Part shown: in pieces, positions 25,227 to 33,970 of the stretch
Layout: every line of letters starts with the position of its first letter
How positions within the stretch are numbered: the first letter of the stretch is position 1
Source of the DNA: Candidatus Rokuibacteriota bacterium
Lineage (GTDB): Bacteria > Methylomirabilota > Methylomirabilia > Rokubacteriales > CSP1-6
Length of the DNA stretch: 39,129 nt
Direction: 5' to 3'
NCBI GenBank assembly: GCA_003221695.1
Contig: QHSX01000068.1
Span: forward strand, 1 to 39,129
The notes under the pieces: generated by a model
The model's database searches: none
Told to the model about the DNA's origin: nothing
Seen by the model: only the letters and a program-made list of their open reading frames with translations
Position numbers and translations under genes: made by a program

Positions 25227-26714
25227 TCAGCGCTGCATACGCGACGGCGACTCCGGCGCCAAAACGGAGAACCCCTGACCATTCACCACCCCGGTCGCGA
25301 TCGTCACGACGAGGCGGTGGCCGAGCCACTGAGGCAGCACCCGATCGGCCACGGCAAAATAGCCGGTCGGAGGGATCGGGCCGTCGGAGGCGGACGCCGC
25401 GTAGGTTCGAAGCGCCACCACGGGCCGGTCCAGATAGAAGGCGAGCACGAGCTCCGGCACGTCGACCGCGTAGATCGGCGTGTCGACCTTCACGGTGCTC
25501 GGATCGAGAGCGCGAAGGTTGGTGAGGGCGTTGTGGCGAGCGTCGTCGGCAGTCTGCCACACCATGAGGCCAGCGACGACCAGGGCGGCGGTCGCCATAC
25601 CCAGCACCTTGCGGTGCCGCAACGTCAGCTGGTGGTACCACAGCGCGACGAGCAGGGCGGCCGGGGGACACAGGGGGAGGTAATACCGCATCCGCTGCTG
25701 CGTGGAGGCTCCGACGAGGACAAAGACGACACCAAGCCAGACCAGGAGCAGGGCGGCGTTCCTCGCCCGCGTCTTGGCCTCCATCCCGACAGCCGAGACG
25801 ACGGCGAACGGGAGCAGCGGTGACCACGGGAGCAGGATTGATAGCGTCTGCGCGATCGGCTCCGTGATCACGTGCCACCTCCATTGGCCGATCGGCAGGT
25901 ACCATAGCAACCAGTCGGTCATCACGATCTCCCGCAGGAATCGCCCGCGGCCGGAAGTGGCGCTGAGTACGAACCACGGGGCGATCATCAGCGCGACAAG
26001 GAGGAGGCCGGCGGGCAAGGCCAGCCGCCGTCCTGGCCACCCCCTGACTGGGCGGAGGGTGAAGACGACGACGGTCGCCAGACCCAGGAGTGCAGCAAGG
26101 CCCTTCGTCCAGAAGCCAACGCCAAGAAGAACGTAGAAGACGGCCAGCATGAGACGGCGGCCGCTGAATTCCGCGGCGACGAAGGCCGCCATCGCCGCGG
26201 TGATGACGAAGCACAGCATCATGTCAGGCATCGGCGCTCGGGCCAGCGTGAGGACGCCATGCGTCGTCAACACGATGAACCCGGCGGTCAGCCCGATCCC
26301 CCTGTTCCAAAGTCGCCAGCCGATCCACGACGTCGCGATCATGACACCGACTGCGGCGACGAGGGACGGCCAGAGCGCGCTCGATTGCGTGACCGCGCCG
26401 CCGGGCCACGCGGCCAACGCGACCAGCCAAGCATAGAGTGGGGGCTTGTTGAGGTGCGGGAGACCGCCAAGACGCGGGAGGAGCCAATCGCCGCGGGCCA
26501 AGATGTCGCGCGCAAGCATTGGGAACCTGGTCTCATCGTTCGTCGCCAGGACGCGGACGCCGAAATCGAAGAAGAGAAGGAGAACACTGACGGCCAAAAG
26601 CGTCGAGGGGCCAGCGTAACGTGTAATTCTTCCACGCCATTGCGGCCTGCGTCGCAGCCACTCGAAGCGCTGGTGGAGCGCGAAGGCCACGATCCGGGTG
26701 ATCATGCGGTCCAC
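25227..26714 (-). CDS. GT39-like (ArnT/PMT-type) membrane glycosyltransferase
   Basis: This 495-residue protein has about eleven hydrophobic helices. The first periplasmic loop carries the acidic motif N-D-E-T-R-F-P-M-L-A-R and then H-L-N-K-P-P-L-Y-A-W-L, the lipid-phosphate sugar donor site of GT-C transferases (PF13231/ArnT-like). Later P-M-P-D-M-M-L is typical too. It probably transfers a sugar from a polyprenyl-phosphate carrier to a lipid or protein in the periplasmic leaflet. A GTG at 26714 and an ATG at 26705 are both possible starts. It is followed after 10 nt by the asparagine synthase, so the two are cotranscribed. Confidence 0.88.
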   Translation of the reverse strand: MDRMITRIVAFALHQRFEWLRRRPQWRGRITRYAGPSTLLAVSVLLLFFDFGVRVLATNDETRFPMLARDILARGDWLLPRLGGLPHLNKPPLYAWLVALAAWPGGAVTQSSALWPSLVAAVGVMIATSWIGWRLWNRGIGLTAGFIVLTTHGVLTLARAPMPDMMLCFVITAAMAAFVAAEFSGRRLMLAVFYVLLGVGFWTKGLAALLGLATVVVFTLRPVRGWPGRRLALPAGLLLVALMIAPWFVLSATSGRGRFLREIVMTDWLLWYLPIGQWRWHVITEPIAQTLSILLPWSPLLPFAVVSAVGMEAKTRARNAALLLVWLGVVFVLVGASTQQRMRYYLPLCPPAALLVALWYHQLTLRHRKVLGMATAALVVAGLMVWQTADDARHNALTNLRALDPSTVKVDTPIYAVDVPELVLAFYLDRPVVALRTYAASASDGPIPPTGYFAVADRVLPQWLGHRLVVTIATGVVNGQGFSVLAPESPSRMQR

Positions 26715-26923
26715 GACTCGAGGACGCGTGTGTCCTGCGTTTTTCCGGGCGCCATGCTTCGGCGCATTGCTGCTCCCCCCTACCCGACCGAGCGTTGTCG
26801 GGGCATACGCGATCGCTGCAACGACCAGCCTGATCGCAGACGTGCGTCTGCCGCTCGAACGCGACGAGTTCGGAACCGGTCAGAACGCCCGCCAGCGGCG
26901 GGCGGCCATGCTACGGGAGAGGC

Positions 26924-27211
26924 TCAGGCGAGCGGGGGACCTCGAGGAGGGTGCGGCGGAATGACCGGACCGGGAACGAGCGACTCGTTGTCCAGAGGAA
27001 CGATCCACACCGACGTCCAGTGCGGCCGTAGGGCGCCAAGGGGAGCGGTCTCGGTTGTGCCGAACGACGTGGTCTGGAAGACCATGTCGTCATAGTCGTC
27101 GTCTTCCCAGAATCCTCCGATCCAGGTCGGGTCGGGAAGGTCCGCGTAGGCGAGTGTTCGGAGGCAGACCAGAACCCCAATCAATGCCAGCTTGAGAAAC
27201 TGAAGGGACAT
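26924..27211 (-). CDS. Small exported protein of unknown function
   Basis: The 95-residue product has an N-terminal signal (M-S-L-Q-F-L-K-L-A-L-I-G-V-L-V, cleavage near A-Y-A-D). D-P-T-W-I-G-G-F-W-E-D-D-D-Y-D-D follows, then a predicted strand and a Pro-rich tail. The W-I-x-G-F-W-D/E-D-D-D pattern is familiar from short exported proteins in GC-rich soil bacteria, without known function. The acidic D-rich patch could bind a cation. The ribosome site is weak. It stands alone between GT39 and the Hsp20 relic; the 208 bp between it and GT39 (26715-26923) shows nothing definite. Confidence 0.6.
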   Translation of the reverse strand: MSLQFLKLALIGVLVCLRTLAYADLPDPTWIGGFWEDDDYDDMVFQTTSFGTTETAPLGALRPHWTSVWIVPLDNESLVPGPVIPPHPPRGPPLA

Positions 27212-27285
27212 ACTGGTTCTTCAACCTAACCGAGTCTCGGGTTGCGCGCAAGACACTCTGAGAGCTCTTCTGACGCGCCGCCCGA

Positions 27286-27475
27286 GACGGCAAGCTCGTC
27301 ATCCGGTGCGATGTGCCTGGCGTCGATCCGGCCGATAGATTCCCGCCGACGACTACTGGGTCCGAGGCATCGACTACGGCAGCTTCGAGCGCACGATCAT
27401 GCTGCCGGAGAGCATCGACTCGAACGCCATCAAGGCCACCTACCGGATGCGCCGGTGATCCTCGTCCCGACGGGG
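27286..27475 (+). pseudogene. Hsp20/alpha-crystallin small heat-shock protein relic
   Basis: Two blocks in different frames match the alpha-crystallin domain. D-G-K-L-V-I-R-C-D-V-P-G-V-D-P-A-D (27286-27336) is the domain's entry (usually D-L-P-G-V). D-D-Y-W-V-R-G-I-D-Y-G-S-F-E-R-T-I-M-L-P then E-S-I-D-S-N-A-I-K-A-T-Y-R (from 27348 to 27446) is its second half. The ~25 residues normally between them are gone. After T-Y-R the frame shifts again into D-A-P-V-I-L-V-P. No start region remains. This is a decayed chaperone gene. Confidence 0.7.
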
Positions 27476-27614
27476 CTGAGGCTCGCCCCGAAGGGGACGG
27501 CTCGATCCGTTCGTCGCGTCTCCAAATCCCCGGCCGCTGAGAAAGTTCTCATCTGACCCTCATCGCCCTTTCATCTGGCCTTGATACGGGGTACATCGAG
27601 GACTCAAACTGGGA

Positions 27615-28769
27615 ATGAAGTCTCTCCTGCTCGTGGCCTTCGGCCTCGCCCTCTCCCTGGTGCTCGCCGAGGCGGCCCTTCGGATACTCGGCGTTGCGTT
27701 TGACGCGTCACTCTTCGACGACGATCCCATCACCGGCTGGCGGTTACGACCGAACGCTGAGGGATGGTGGGTCAGCGAAGGCCACGCGTACGTGCGGATC
27801 AACAGCGCCGGCATGCACGATCGCGAATACCCCGTCGAGAAGCCTCGCGATACTGTGCGGATCGCGGTCCTCGGCGATTCGACGACCGCGGCGTTTCAGG
27901 TCGACGTCGAACAGAACTTCTGTCGCGTGTTGGAACGGAAGCTGGCCGGTTGCGACGCGTACGGAGGCAAGCGGGTCGAGGTCATGAACTTCGGAGTGCC
28001 GGGCTTTGGAACCGCGCAGGAGCTTCTCACCTTCCGTCACCGGGTCCTCCGCTATCAGCCCGATGCAGTTATTCTCGCCTTCTACACGCTAAACGACGTT
28101 CACAATAATCATCGCGCTCTCAATCCGGTGGACGCGTCCAAGAGCCCCTACTTCTTGCTCAGAGGCGACGAGCTCGTGCTGGACAACTCGTTTCGAGAGA
28201 CCCAGGGGCGTCAGATGTATGTCCGCTTGCGCAAAGCCTTTGCGAACGTGGTGAACCGAAGCCGGGTGACGCAGCTGATGGCAGAGCTTGTGATCCGGCG
28301 CATGCTCTTTACCCTGGCCCAGCGTCCGGAGATGATCGAGCGGACAAATCGCTTTGGAGCCCACGTGGACGACCTTATCTACGGACCGCCAGAGGTTCCA
28401 GAGATGAAGGAGGCCTGGCGCGTGACCGAGGCGTTGCTTCTGGCCCTGAACAACGAAGCGAGAAGCCATGGCGTGCGATTCCGGATCGTGACCCTATGGC
28501 AAAGCCCGCAAGACCGTCCGCCGGCCCTGCGGGAGGATGAGGTGAGGCAAAGACAGATCAAGGACCTCTTCTATCCCGACCGGCGGCTCGAAGAGTTTGC
28601 CCGGCGCCACGACATCCCGGCCATCGTCCTGGCTCCCCGCGTCGCCGAGTATGCCGCGCGCCACCACGAGCCTCTCGCCTTCGAGCGTTATGAGCCCGGA
28701 CATTACAACGATTCGGGCCATCGTTTCATTGGAGAAGCCATCGGCGAACGGTTGTGCGCGGGCTTGTGA
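27615..28769 (+). CDS. Membrane-anchored SGNH/GDSL-family hydrolase
   Basis: This 384-residue protein has an N-terminal hydrophobic anchor (residues 2-22). Block I, I-A-V-L-G-D-S-T-T-A-A-F, contains nucleophile Ser89. Block II is M-N-F-G-V-P-G-F-G, block III A-F-Y-T-L-N-D-V, and block V's catalytic Asp/His appear in Y-N-D-S-G-H-R-F-I-G. Such proteins deacetylate or acylate surface polysaccharides or lipids. The neighbouring nucleotidyltransferase and GT39 genes suggest work on an extracellular glycan. The ribosome site (GGGA) is short. It has no cotranscribed partner on the plus strand. Confidence 0.85.
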   Translation: MKSLLLVAFGLALSLVLAEAALRILGVAFDASLFDDDPITGWRLRPNAEGWWVSEGHAYVRINSAGMHDREYPVEKPRDTVRIAVLGDSTTAAFQVDVEQNFCRVLERKLAGCDAYGGKRVEVMNFGVPGFGTAQELLTFRHRVLRYQPDAVILAFYTLNDVHNNHRALNPVDASKSPYFLLRGDELVLDNSFRETQGRQMYVRLRKAFANVVNRSRVTQLMAELVIRRMLFTLAQRPEMIERTNRFGAHVDDLIYGPPEVPEMKEAWRVTEALLLALNNEARSHGVRFRIVTLWQSPQDRPPALREDEVRQRQIKDLFYPDRRLEEFARRHDIPAIVLAPRVAEYAARHHEPLAFERYEPGHYNDSGHRFIGEAIGERLCAGL

Positions 28770-28772
28770 CCT

Positions 28773-28835
28773 CCGGAGTCAGCTCGCTGTCGAGATACTC
28801 GGCCAGCTTCTCGATTGCCGCTTGACAAGTCGTGG
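28773..28835 (-). pseudogene. Scrap of an anti-sigma-factor zinc-finger domain
   Basis: About 20 codons on the minus strand read T-C-Q-A-A-I-E-K-L-A-E-Y-L-D-S-E-L-T-P-E, resembling the first helix of zf-HC2 anti-sigma factors. The H-x3-C-x2-C part is absent. It is too short to be more than a fragment. Confidence 0.35.
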
Positions 28836-28888
28836 CCGCGGTTCTGACTGACGGGTAAGTTGCTCGCGCGGCACGACGAGCGCGCCGC

Positions 28889-29797
28889 TCACGCGGAGGC
28901 GAGCCGCCAGCGGGTCCGCTTCCGCGTCGCCAGGACGCGTGCCGGATCGCCGAGATCGTTCCACTCGACACCGGTGATCGGCAGCACGGCGAGATCGGCC
29001 GGTCTCGCCTGGAGGACCTGCTTCGAGAAGTCGGTGGTGGGCAGCCGCACGTACACGGCGCGTGCCGTCTCCTCCTCCCACGGGGTGCCGAGCCGTGACA
29101 CGAGCGGTGCGAGCGCTTCCACGAGCTCGGGCACGGCGCCGCGGATGAGGCGCGCGAGCATTCCGGGGTTGGCGACGACCACAAAGCTGTTCCAGAGACA
29201 CCCGGCCTGCACGAGCCGCTCGACCACCGGCGCCGACGGCTTCTCCCAGAAGCGCCGCACCGCGTAGAGGGGCGAGGGCGACGGCCCGAGGAGCAGCTCC
29301 GAGGGCTCAATCCAGCCGTACTCGGTCTCCGCGCGATCGGGGGCGACCCCGAGAAGGATCACCTTGTCGGGTCGCGTCTGCGCGGCCTCGAGCGCACTCT
29401 CGACCCACGCCATGAAGGCGTCGTCGTCGGAGACGTAATGGTCGCTCGGAAGGAGGACGACAGGGCGCTCGGGCGCAACGAGCGCGACCCGGTGCAACGC
29501 GTAGAGGATCGCCGGCGCCGTGCCGCGGCTCTCGGGTTGGACGACGACGGTGTTCGGAGCGGTGTCGGCGAGCTCCGGCCGGTAGAAGCTCTCGTGCCTG
29601 CGCGTCACCACGGTGAAGAGACGCTCGGGCGCGATGAGGCGGCGGGCGCGGCGGCGCGTCGCGCCGAGAAGGGTCTCGGCGCCGAGGAGGTGGCAAAATT
29701 GCTTAGGCCTGTCGTCTCCCGCGAGCTGCCGAGTTAGGGAGCGGAGCCGCGTCCCGTCGCCGCCCGCGAGGACGACCGCCGAGTAGCCTCGAGTCAT
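28889..29797 (-). CDS. Mannose-1-phosphate guanylyltransferase-like nucleotidyltransferase
   Basis: This 302-residue protein has the NTP-transferase signature L-A-G-G-D-G-T-R-L near the N-terminus, and D-R-P-K-Q-F-C. Q-P-E-S-R-G-T-A-P-A-I (GMP-type), L-P-S-D-H-Y-V, F-W-E-K-P and G-V-E-W-N-D-L-G-D-P follow, all as in ManC. The C-terminal mannose-6-phosphate isomerase domain of long ManC proteins is missing, so this is the short form. It would make GDP-mannose or a related nucleotide sugar in the cytoplasm for glycan synthesis. A GC hairpin lies just upstream. Confidence 0.87.
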   Translation of the reverse strand: MTRGYSAVVLAGGDGTRLRSLTRQLAGDDRPKQFCHLLGAETLLGATRRRARRLIAPERLFTVVTRRHESFYRPELADTAPNTVVVQPESRGTAPAILYALHRVALVAPERPVVLLPSDHYVSDDDAFMAWVESALEAAQTRPDKVILLGVAPDRAETEYGWIEPSELLLGPSPSPLYAVRRFWEKPSAPVVERLVQAGCLWNSFVVVANPGMLARLIRGAVPELVEALAPLVSRLGTPWEEETARAVYVRLPTTDFSKQVLQARPADLAVLPITGVEWNDLGDPARVLATRKRTRWRLASA

Positions 29798-29810
29798 GGC
29801 CTTTCAGACA

Positions 29811-29828
29811 CCCGGGCCGCCGCCCGGG
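29811..29828 (-). terminator. GC-rich hairpin between the small lipoprotein and the nucleotidyltransferase
   Basis: CCCGGGC and GCCCGGG arms (7 bp) around a 4-nt loop sit 7 nt after the lipoprotein's possible TAA and 13 nt before the ATG of the next gene. There is no T-run, so it could attenuate or simply be structural. Confidence 0.35.
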
Positions 29829-29835
29829 GTTCGGG

Positions 29836-30001
29836 TTACTCGCCGCTCTGCTGCGAGAGCTTGGCGACGAGCTTCTGGATGATCTTGTTGCTCGCGTCCC
29901 AGCTCCTGCTGCGTCACGCCGGACTTCGTCCACGTGCCCCCGGACGAAGCGCAGCCTCCACGCAGGACGAGGACGACAAGGGGGGCGGCGCGCGTTCCCA
30001 T
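29836..30001 (-). pseudogene. Small lipoprotein gene, probably frameshifted
   Basis: The ATG at 30001 has a GGGAGA ribosome site. The start M-G-T-R, a hydrophobic stretch and R-G-G-C-A-S-S look like a short lipoprotein signal, although Arg at position -3 is poor. G-T-W-T-K-S-G-V-T-Q-Q-E follows. The annotated frame then becomes Arg/Gly-rich noise, whereas the +1 frame gives D-A-S-N-K-I-I-Q-K-L-V-A-K-L-S-Q-Q-S and TAA at 29838. One extra base near the Q-Q-E codons explains this. Unframeshifted, it would be ~55 residues. Confidence 0.4.
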
Positions 30002-30152
30002 GATCTCCCGCCATCCTGAGGCGTGAGAGCAGCCCCTACCATCGGACCAAGGTCCCATGGCCCGCCCGGCGTGAGGCTGAGAGCATTCCCGCCATGAGCC
30101 GATCGCTTTCATGGTCGCGAGCCGAATGCACTCGCCGGAAAAGGAGTCCCCT

Positions 30153-31013
30153 GTGATCCGATGGCTGACGCTGCTGCTGTTGCTCACCGCGCTGCTGAGT
30201 GCACCCGCCCTTGCCGCCGACCTCGACGGCACGCTGAAGAAGATCAAGCGCACCAAGACGATCACGCTCGGGTACCAGGAGTCCGCCCGCCCGTTTTCCT
30301 TCGCGAACGCCGAGGGCAAGCCCGCGGGCTATTCGGTCGACCTGTGCGCGCTCGTCGCCGCCGGCGTCGGAAAGCAGCTCGGCCTGCCGGAGCTCCAGCT
30401 GAAATGGGTGAAGGTCTCGGTAGAAAACCGGGTTCAGGCGGTCGCCAGGGGCACAATCGACCTCGAGTGCAGCACCACGACCACCGCGCTCTCGCGTTAC
30501 GAGCTGGTGGATTTCAGCCTCCTGACCTTCATCGACGGCGCCAGCCTGCTCGTCACGGACGTCTCCGGCATCCAGGGCGTCTCGAATCTGGAAGGCAAAC
30601 GCGTCGCCCTCATTCGCGGCACGACGACCGAGACGCAGCTGACCGCGGCGCTTCGCAAGCGCAACGTCACGGCGACCATCGTGATGGTACAGGACCACGC
30701 GGCGGGCGTGGCGGCGCTGGACGAGGGCACGGCGGACGCGTATGCCTCTGATCGCGTCATTCTCACGGGCATTGGCCGCACGGCGAAGCATCCGGAGAAA
30801 CTATCGCTGCTCGGCGAGTTCTTCTCCTACGAACCGTACGGCCTCATGCTGCGCCGAGACGACGCGGGCTTCCGGCTGTCGGTGAATCGGACGCTGGCGC
30901 AGCTCTATCGATCACGCGAGATCGTGCCGATCTTCGAGAAGTGGTTCGCAGACATGTCGACGGCCGGCCCGATCATCGCGGCGATGTACTTGATCAACGG
31001 GCTCCCCGAATGA
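30153..31013 (+). CDS. Periplasmic amino-acid-type ABC transporter substrate-binding protein
   Basis: I chose the GTG at 30153 because AAGGAG (30141-30146) lies 6 nt upstream and it gives a neat signal peptide (I-R-W-L-T-L-L-L-L-L, A-L-A-A cleavage). The 286-residue protein has the family-3 solute-binding pattern: I-T-L-G-Y-Q-E-S-A-R-P-F-S-F, Y-S-V-D-L-C, W-V-K-V-S-V-E-N-R-V-Q-A-V, then D-L-E-C-S-T-T-T-T and the typical C-terminal I-V-P-I-F-E-K-W-F. Polar amino acids or small organic acids are likely ligands. No permease or ATPase lies beside it, so it is an orphan component. Confidence 0.88.
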   Translation: MIRWLTLLLLLTALLSAPALAADLDGTLKKIKRTKTITLGYQESARPFSFANAEGKPAGYSVDLCALVAAGVGKQLGLPELQLKWVKVSVENRVQAVARGTIDLECSTTTTALSRYELVDFSLLTFIDGASLLVTDVSGIQGVSNLEGKRVALIRGTTTETQLTAALRKRNVTATIVMVQDHAAGVAALDEGTADAYASDRVILTGIGRTAKHPEKLSLLGEFFSYEPYGLMLRRDDAGFRLSVNRTLAQLYRSREIVPIFEKWFADMSTAGPIIAAMYLINGLPE

Positions 31014-31556
31014 TCGGGCTCGCGGCCGGCCTGCCGCTGTCGGTTCCAGCCCCACTCGGACGGCGCGAAAGCCCGATCCGGTCGAGGCTCTGTACCGGGC
31101 CCTGGAGCTTCGCGACAACCAGATCCCGGACGTCCTGATCGAGAACCGCGCCGTCCTACGGCACATGTCATCGCGCTCGCCTTCGACCGCCGCCAGGCGC
31201 ACCGCATCACTCAGCAGGAAAGGAATCACGGCCGCGATGGCCGTGCAGGACGCGGGCGGACGGGTGCAGGGAGTTTCGACCGTCGATTTCAGCCTCGCGG
31301 GGATCGACACCTTCCTCGGCCGCATCAGGATCGGTCAGCGTGGTGTCGTCGCGCTGTTCGACGGTGGCGGACCCCGCTTCATCACCCGCAGCGACAGTCG
31401 CCGATGGCCTACAGTCGCTGACTCGAGGAGCTCGAGCTGCTTGTGAACCATCACGCCAGTCCTCGGGCTTCAGGGGAATCTACTGGATCTTCGTTGCGCC
31501 CTCCAGAGACGGGCGCCCGCCTGTGCCCAGGGCTTGCGACGCGCAGGAATCTCCCG
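31014..31556 (+). other. 540-bp stretch with a probable Cache-domain sensor fragment
   Basis: No intact gene is visible. In one plus frame, about 31225-31365, the residues A-A-M-A-V-Q-D-A-G-G-R-V-Q-G-V then D-F-S-L-A-G-I-D-T-F-L-G-R-I and I-G-Q-R-G-V-V-A-L-F-D resemble the membrane-distal end of a dCache sensor domain. A different frame upstream (31075-31155) has E-A-L-Y-R-A-L-E-L-R-D-N-Q-I-P-D. They look like remains of one frameshifted receptor or cyclase. Nothing else is recognised. Confidence 0.4.
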
Positions 31557-33899
31557 CTACGACTTCTCCTTGCGCCGCTTATGCGCGTACAGCGCCTCGT
31601 CGGCTCGCGCCAACAATTCCTCGATCGAGCAGGGGCTCGTCGGGTCGAAACGGACCACGCCAACGCTGAAGGCCAAGGCATAGCCACGGTCCGTCTGGGC
31701 GTTGCACTGGCTTAGCGTTTCGGCCAAACGCTTCGTGATCGTCGATGCACTATCATCGTCAGCGTGGACCGCCAGCACGGTGAACTCGTCCCCGCCAAGG
31801 CGCGCAATGATGTCCGACTCCCGAAAGCTCCGCGTGAGAATCTCCGCCGTCTTCTTCAGCGCGCGATCACCCTCAGGGTGACCGAAGGTATCGTTGATCT
31901 GTTTAAAGTCGTCCAAGTCGACGACGATGAGCCAGCACCCTCGCTTGGTACGACGAGCGGACTTCAGGTGCTGTGCGGCGAGTGCGAGAAAACCGCGACG
32001 GTTGTACAGGCCCGTCAGCGGATCGCTCAGGGCCAGATTCTGCAGCTCCGCCACGAGGTGTTCCTTCTCCTCGAGCGCGGCTTGGAGCTGTTGCGTTCGC
32101 TCCGCGACGCGAGATTCCAGGGCTTCGTTGGCCCTGCGCAGCGCCTCCTCGGCCCGCATGCGCTCCGTGAGGTCGCGCGTGATTTTCGCGAACCCGCGAA
32201 CCTGCCCGCTTTCATCCGGCAGCGCGGTCACCACGACGTCCGCCCAGAACCGCGTGCCATCCTTGCGCAGGCGCCAGCCTTCGTCCTCTACTCGACCCTG
32301 CTCCCGAGCCAGTTGCAGCACTTTCTCCGGCTTGCCGGCTTCGCGATCCTCTGCGGTGTAAAAGCACGAAAAATGCTGTCCCAGGATCTCGTCATCGGTA
32401 TACCCCTTCAACAGCCTGGCGCCGGTATTCCACGTGATCACGTGGCCGTCGGGGTCCATCATGAAAATGGCATAGCCCCTGACGCTCTCGACGAGGAGGC
32501 CGACATGCTCATCGTGACGCCGCGCTTCCTCGGCTGCCTTGCGCTCCGTGATGTCACGCGTAAAGCAACGGGTATGCACGAACTTCCCGTTCTCCCAGAA
32601 CACGTTGGAGGTGATCAGCACGTACCTGATTGACCCGTCTTTGCGCCGCAGGCGCGCCTCATAGTTATGCAGCGCCTCGCGACGAGAGAGGCGGCGGAGG
32701 ATGTCAGGGATCACGTCAGCGTCCGCGTGGAATTCCGCAATATTGCGACCGATGTACTCCTCGCTGGGGTATCCCAGGAGCTCGAGTTCAGCCCGGTTGG
32801 CCCAGAGGATTCGGCCATCCTCTGCGACCCAGTGCAACGCAACCGGGGCATTCTCAAAGAAGTCGATCAACTCCCGCTGCAGCTGTCGACTCCACGCGTC
32901 GACATAGGGGGCGGGGATTTCACCGACCAACTTGTCAGCACGCGATGAGAGAAGCCTCACATCTTGACCCCTCGGAAAATTGGTCTCCCGCTTCCATGAG
33001 GGCAACACCAGGCGCGCTTCGCTGGCGGAAGGATGGTCGCGGACCCACTTCGTGATGCTCATCATCGCTCCGCGACCCTCGCCGGAGAGCACCTCGAACT
33101 CGTCCATGAGGGGCCCGACCTCGGGCAGGGCCGGCAGAAGGTCGGTGGGCGTGAGCTCCGTCTGCTCCACGCGCACCGTCACGCGCAGCCCGAGCCGGTG
33201 GCCGCGCTCGAGGCGCCGCAGGATCAGCTCGCCGTGCAGGCCGCGCTCCACAGCGTTCCGCGCCAGCTCAGAGACCACCGTCCACATGAGCGTGAGGTCG
33301 CCGGGATCGAATCCCAGCGGTTCCGCCATGGCCCAGCCCCGCCAGCGCACGGCTCCGACGTCAGTCCCGTCCGTCAGCGGTATTCGGACGATGCAGTGCA
33401 GGCCAAGCGCCTTGCGCTCGACGCTCGACGAGACATGCTGGGCGTTGTATTGACAGATGGCGGCGGCGGGGCGGCCGGGCACGAGAGACGTCACGAGCTC
33501 CTCGTACGCCGCCACTTCTTCGGTTCCTGCCTTGGGCCCGAGCGCCCAAGTCACATCTCCTGTGACCACGACGCCAGAAAAGCCGTCGGCCAGCCCGGCC
33601 GTGATGCTCCGCTCCAAGAAGGCCGCCATGTCTCCGGTTCTGAACTCCCCTGACGGGGAATATCCGTCGCGCTCGGTCACCAGGCGCAAGGCGCGGCGGT
33701 CGCGGGCTTCGGACACATCCACCGTGGCGGCGAGGGCGCCCGCCACGTGCGCCGCGGTGGTCTCGTCGCCCAGATAGATGCACTGTTCCCCGCTGGCGAG
33801 GGCCTCGCGGACCGAGGGTACGACCGACTCGAGCAACTCGGCCGGCCTGTCGTAGAGGAGGCAAGCGTGCTCTCCTTCGCGACGCTGGCGAATCTCCAC
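31557..33899 (-). CDS. Diguanylate cyclase with MEDS, HATPase-like, two PAS and GGDEF domains
   Basis: This 780-residue soluble protein has five parts. Residues ~8-180 are a MEDS (DcmR-type) sensory domain (H-A-C-L-L-Y-D, Y-L-G-D-E, V-T-G-D-V-T-W). Residues ~190-310 resemble an RsbT-type HATPase with S-E-L-A-R-N-A-V-E but an incomplete G-box. PAS domains lie at ~340-455 and ~470-590, and a coiled coil follows. The GGDEF domain has G-G-D-E-F at 702-706 and an R-x-x-D inhibitory site at 693-696, so it should make cyclic-di-GMP and be product-inhibited. There are no transmembrane helices. A 16-bp palindrome lies 72 bp upstream. Confidence 0.9.
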   Translation of the reverse strand: MEIRQRREGEHACLLYDRPAELLESVVPSVREALASGEQCIYLGDETTAAHVAGALAATVDVSEARDRRALRLVTERDGYSPSGEFRTGDMAAFLERSITAGLADGFSGVVVTGDVTWALGPKAGTEEVAAYEELVTSLVPGRPAAAICQYNAQHVSSSVERKALGLHCIVRIPLTDGTDVGAVRWRGWAMAEPLGFDPGDLTLMWTVVSELARNAVERGLHGELILRRLERGHRLGLRVTVRVEQTELTPTDLLPALPEVGPLMDEFEVLSGEGRGAMMSITKWVRDHPSASEARLVLPSWKRETNFPRGQDVRLLSSRADKLVGEIPAPYVDAWSRQLQRELIDFFENAPVALHWVAEDGRILWANRAELELLGYPSEEYIGRNIAEFHADADVIPDILRRLSRREALHNYEARLRRKDGSIRYVLITSNVFWENGKFVHTRCFTRDITERKAAEEARRHDEHVGLLVESVRGYAIFMMDPDGHVITWNTGARLLKGYTDDEILGQHFSCFYTAEDREAGKPEKVLQLAREQGRVEDEGWRLRKDGTRFWADVVVTALPDESGQVRGFAKITRDLTERMRAEEALRRANEALESRVAERTQQLQAALEEKEHLVAELQNLALSDPLTGLYNRRGFLALAAQHLKSARRTKRGCWLIVVDLDDFKQINDTFGHPEGDRALKKTAEILTRSFRESDIIARLGGDEFTVLAVHADDDSASTITKRLAETLSQCNAQTDRGYALAFSVGVVRFDPTSPCSIEELLARADEALYAHKRRKEKS

Positions 33900-33970
33900 A
33901 CTCCGACCGTACCCCGCTCGCCTGTCCCTGCTCCAGGACTTTCTGTATCGGTAAATCCCTCACCCGGAAT

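Noticed and set aside
26698-26964. 88-residue plus-strand frame between GT39 and the small exported protein
   Set aside because: It overlaps both neighbours on the other strand, has no ribosome site and no motif.
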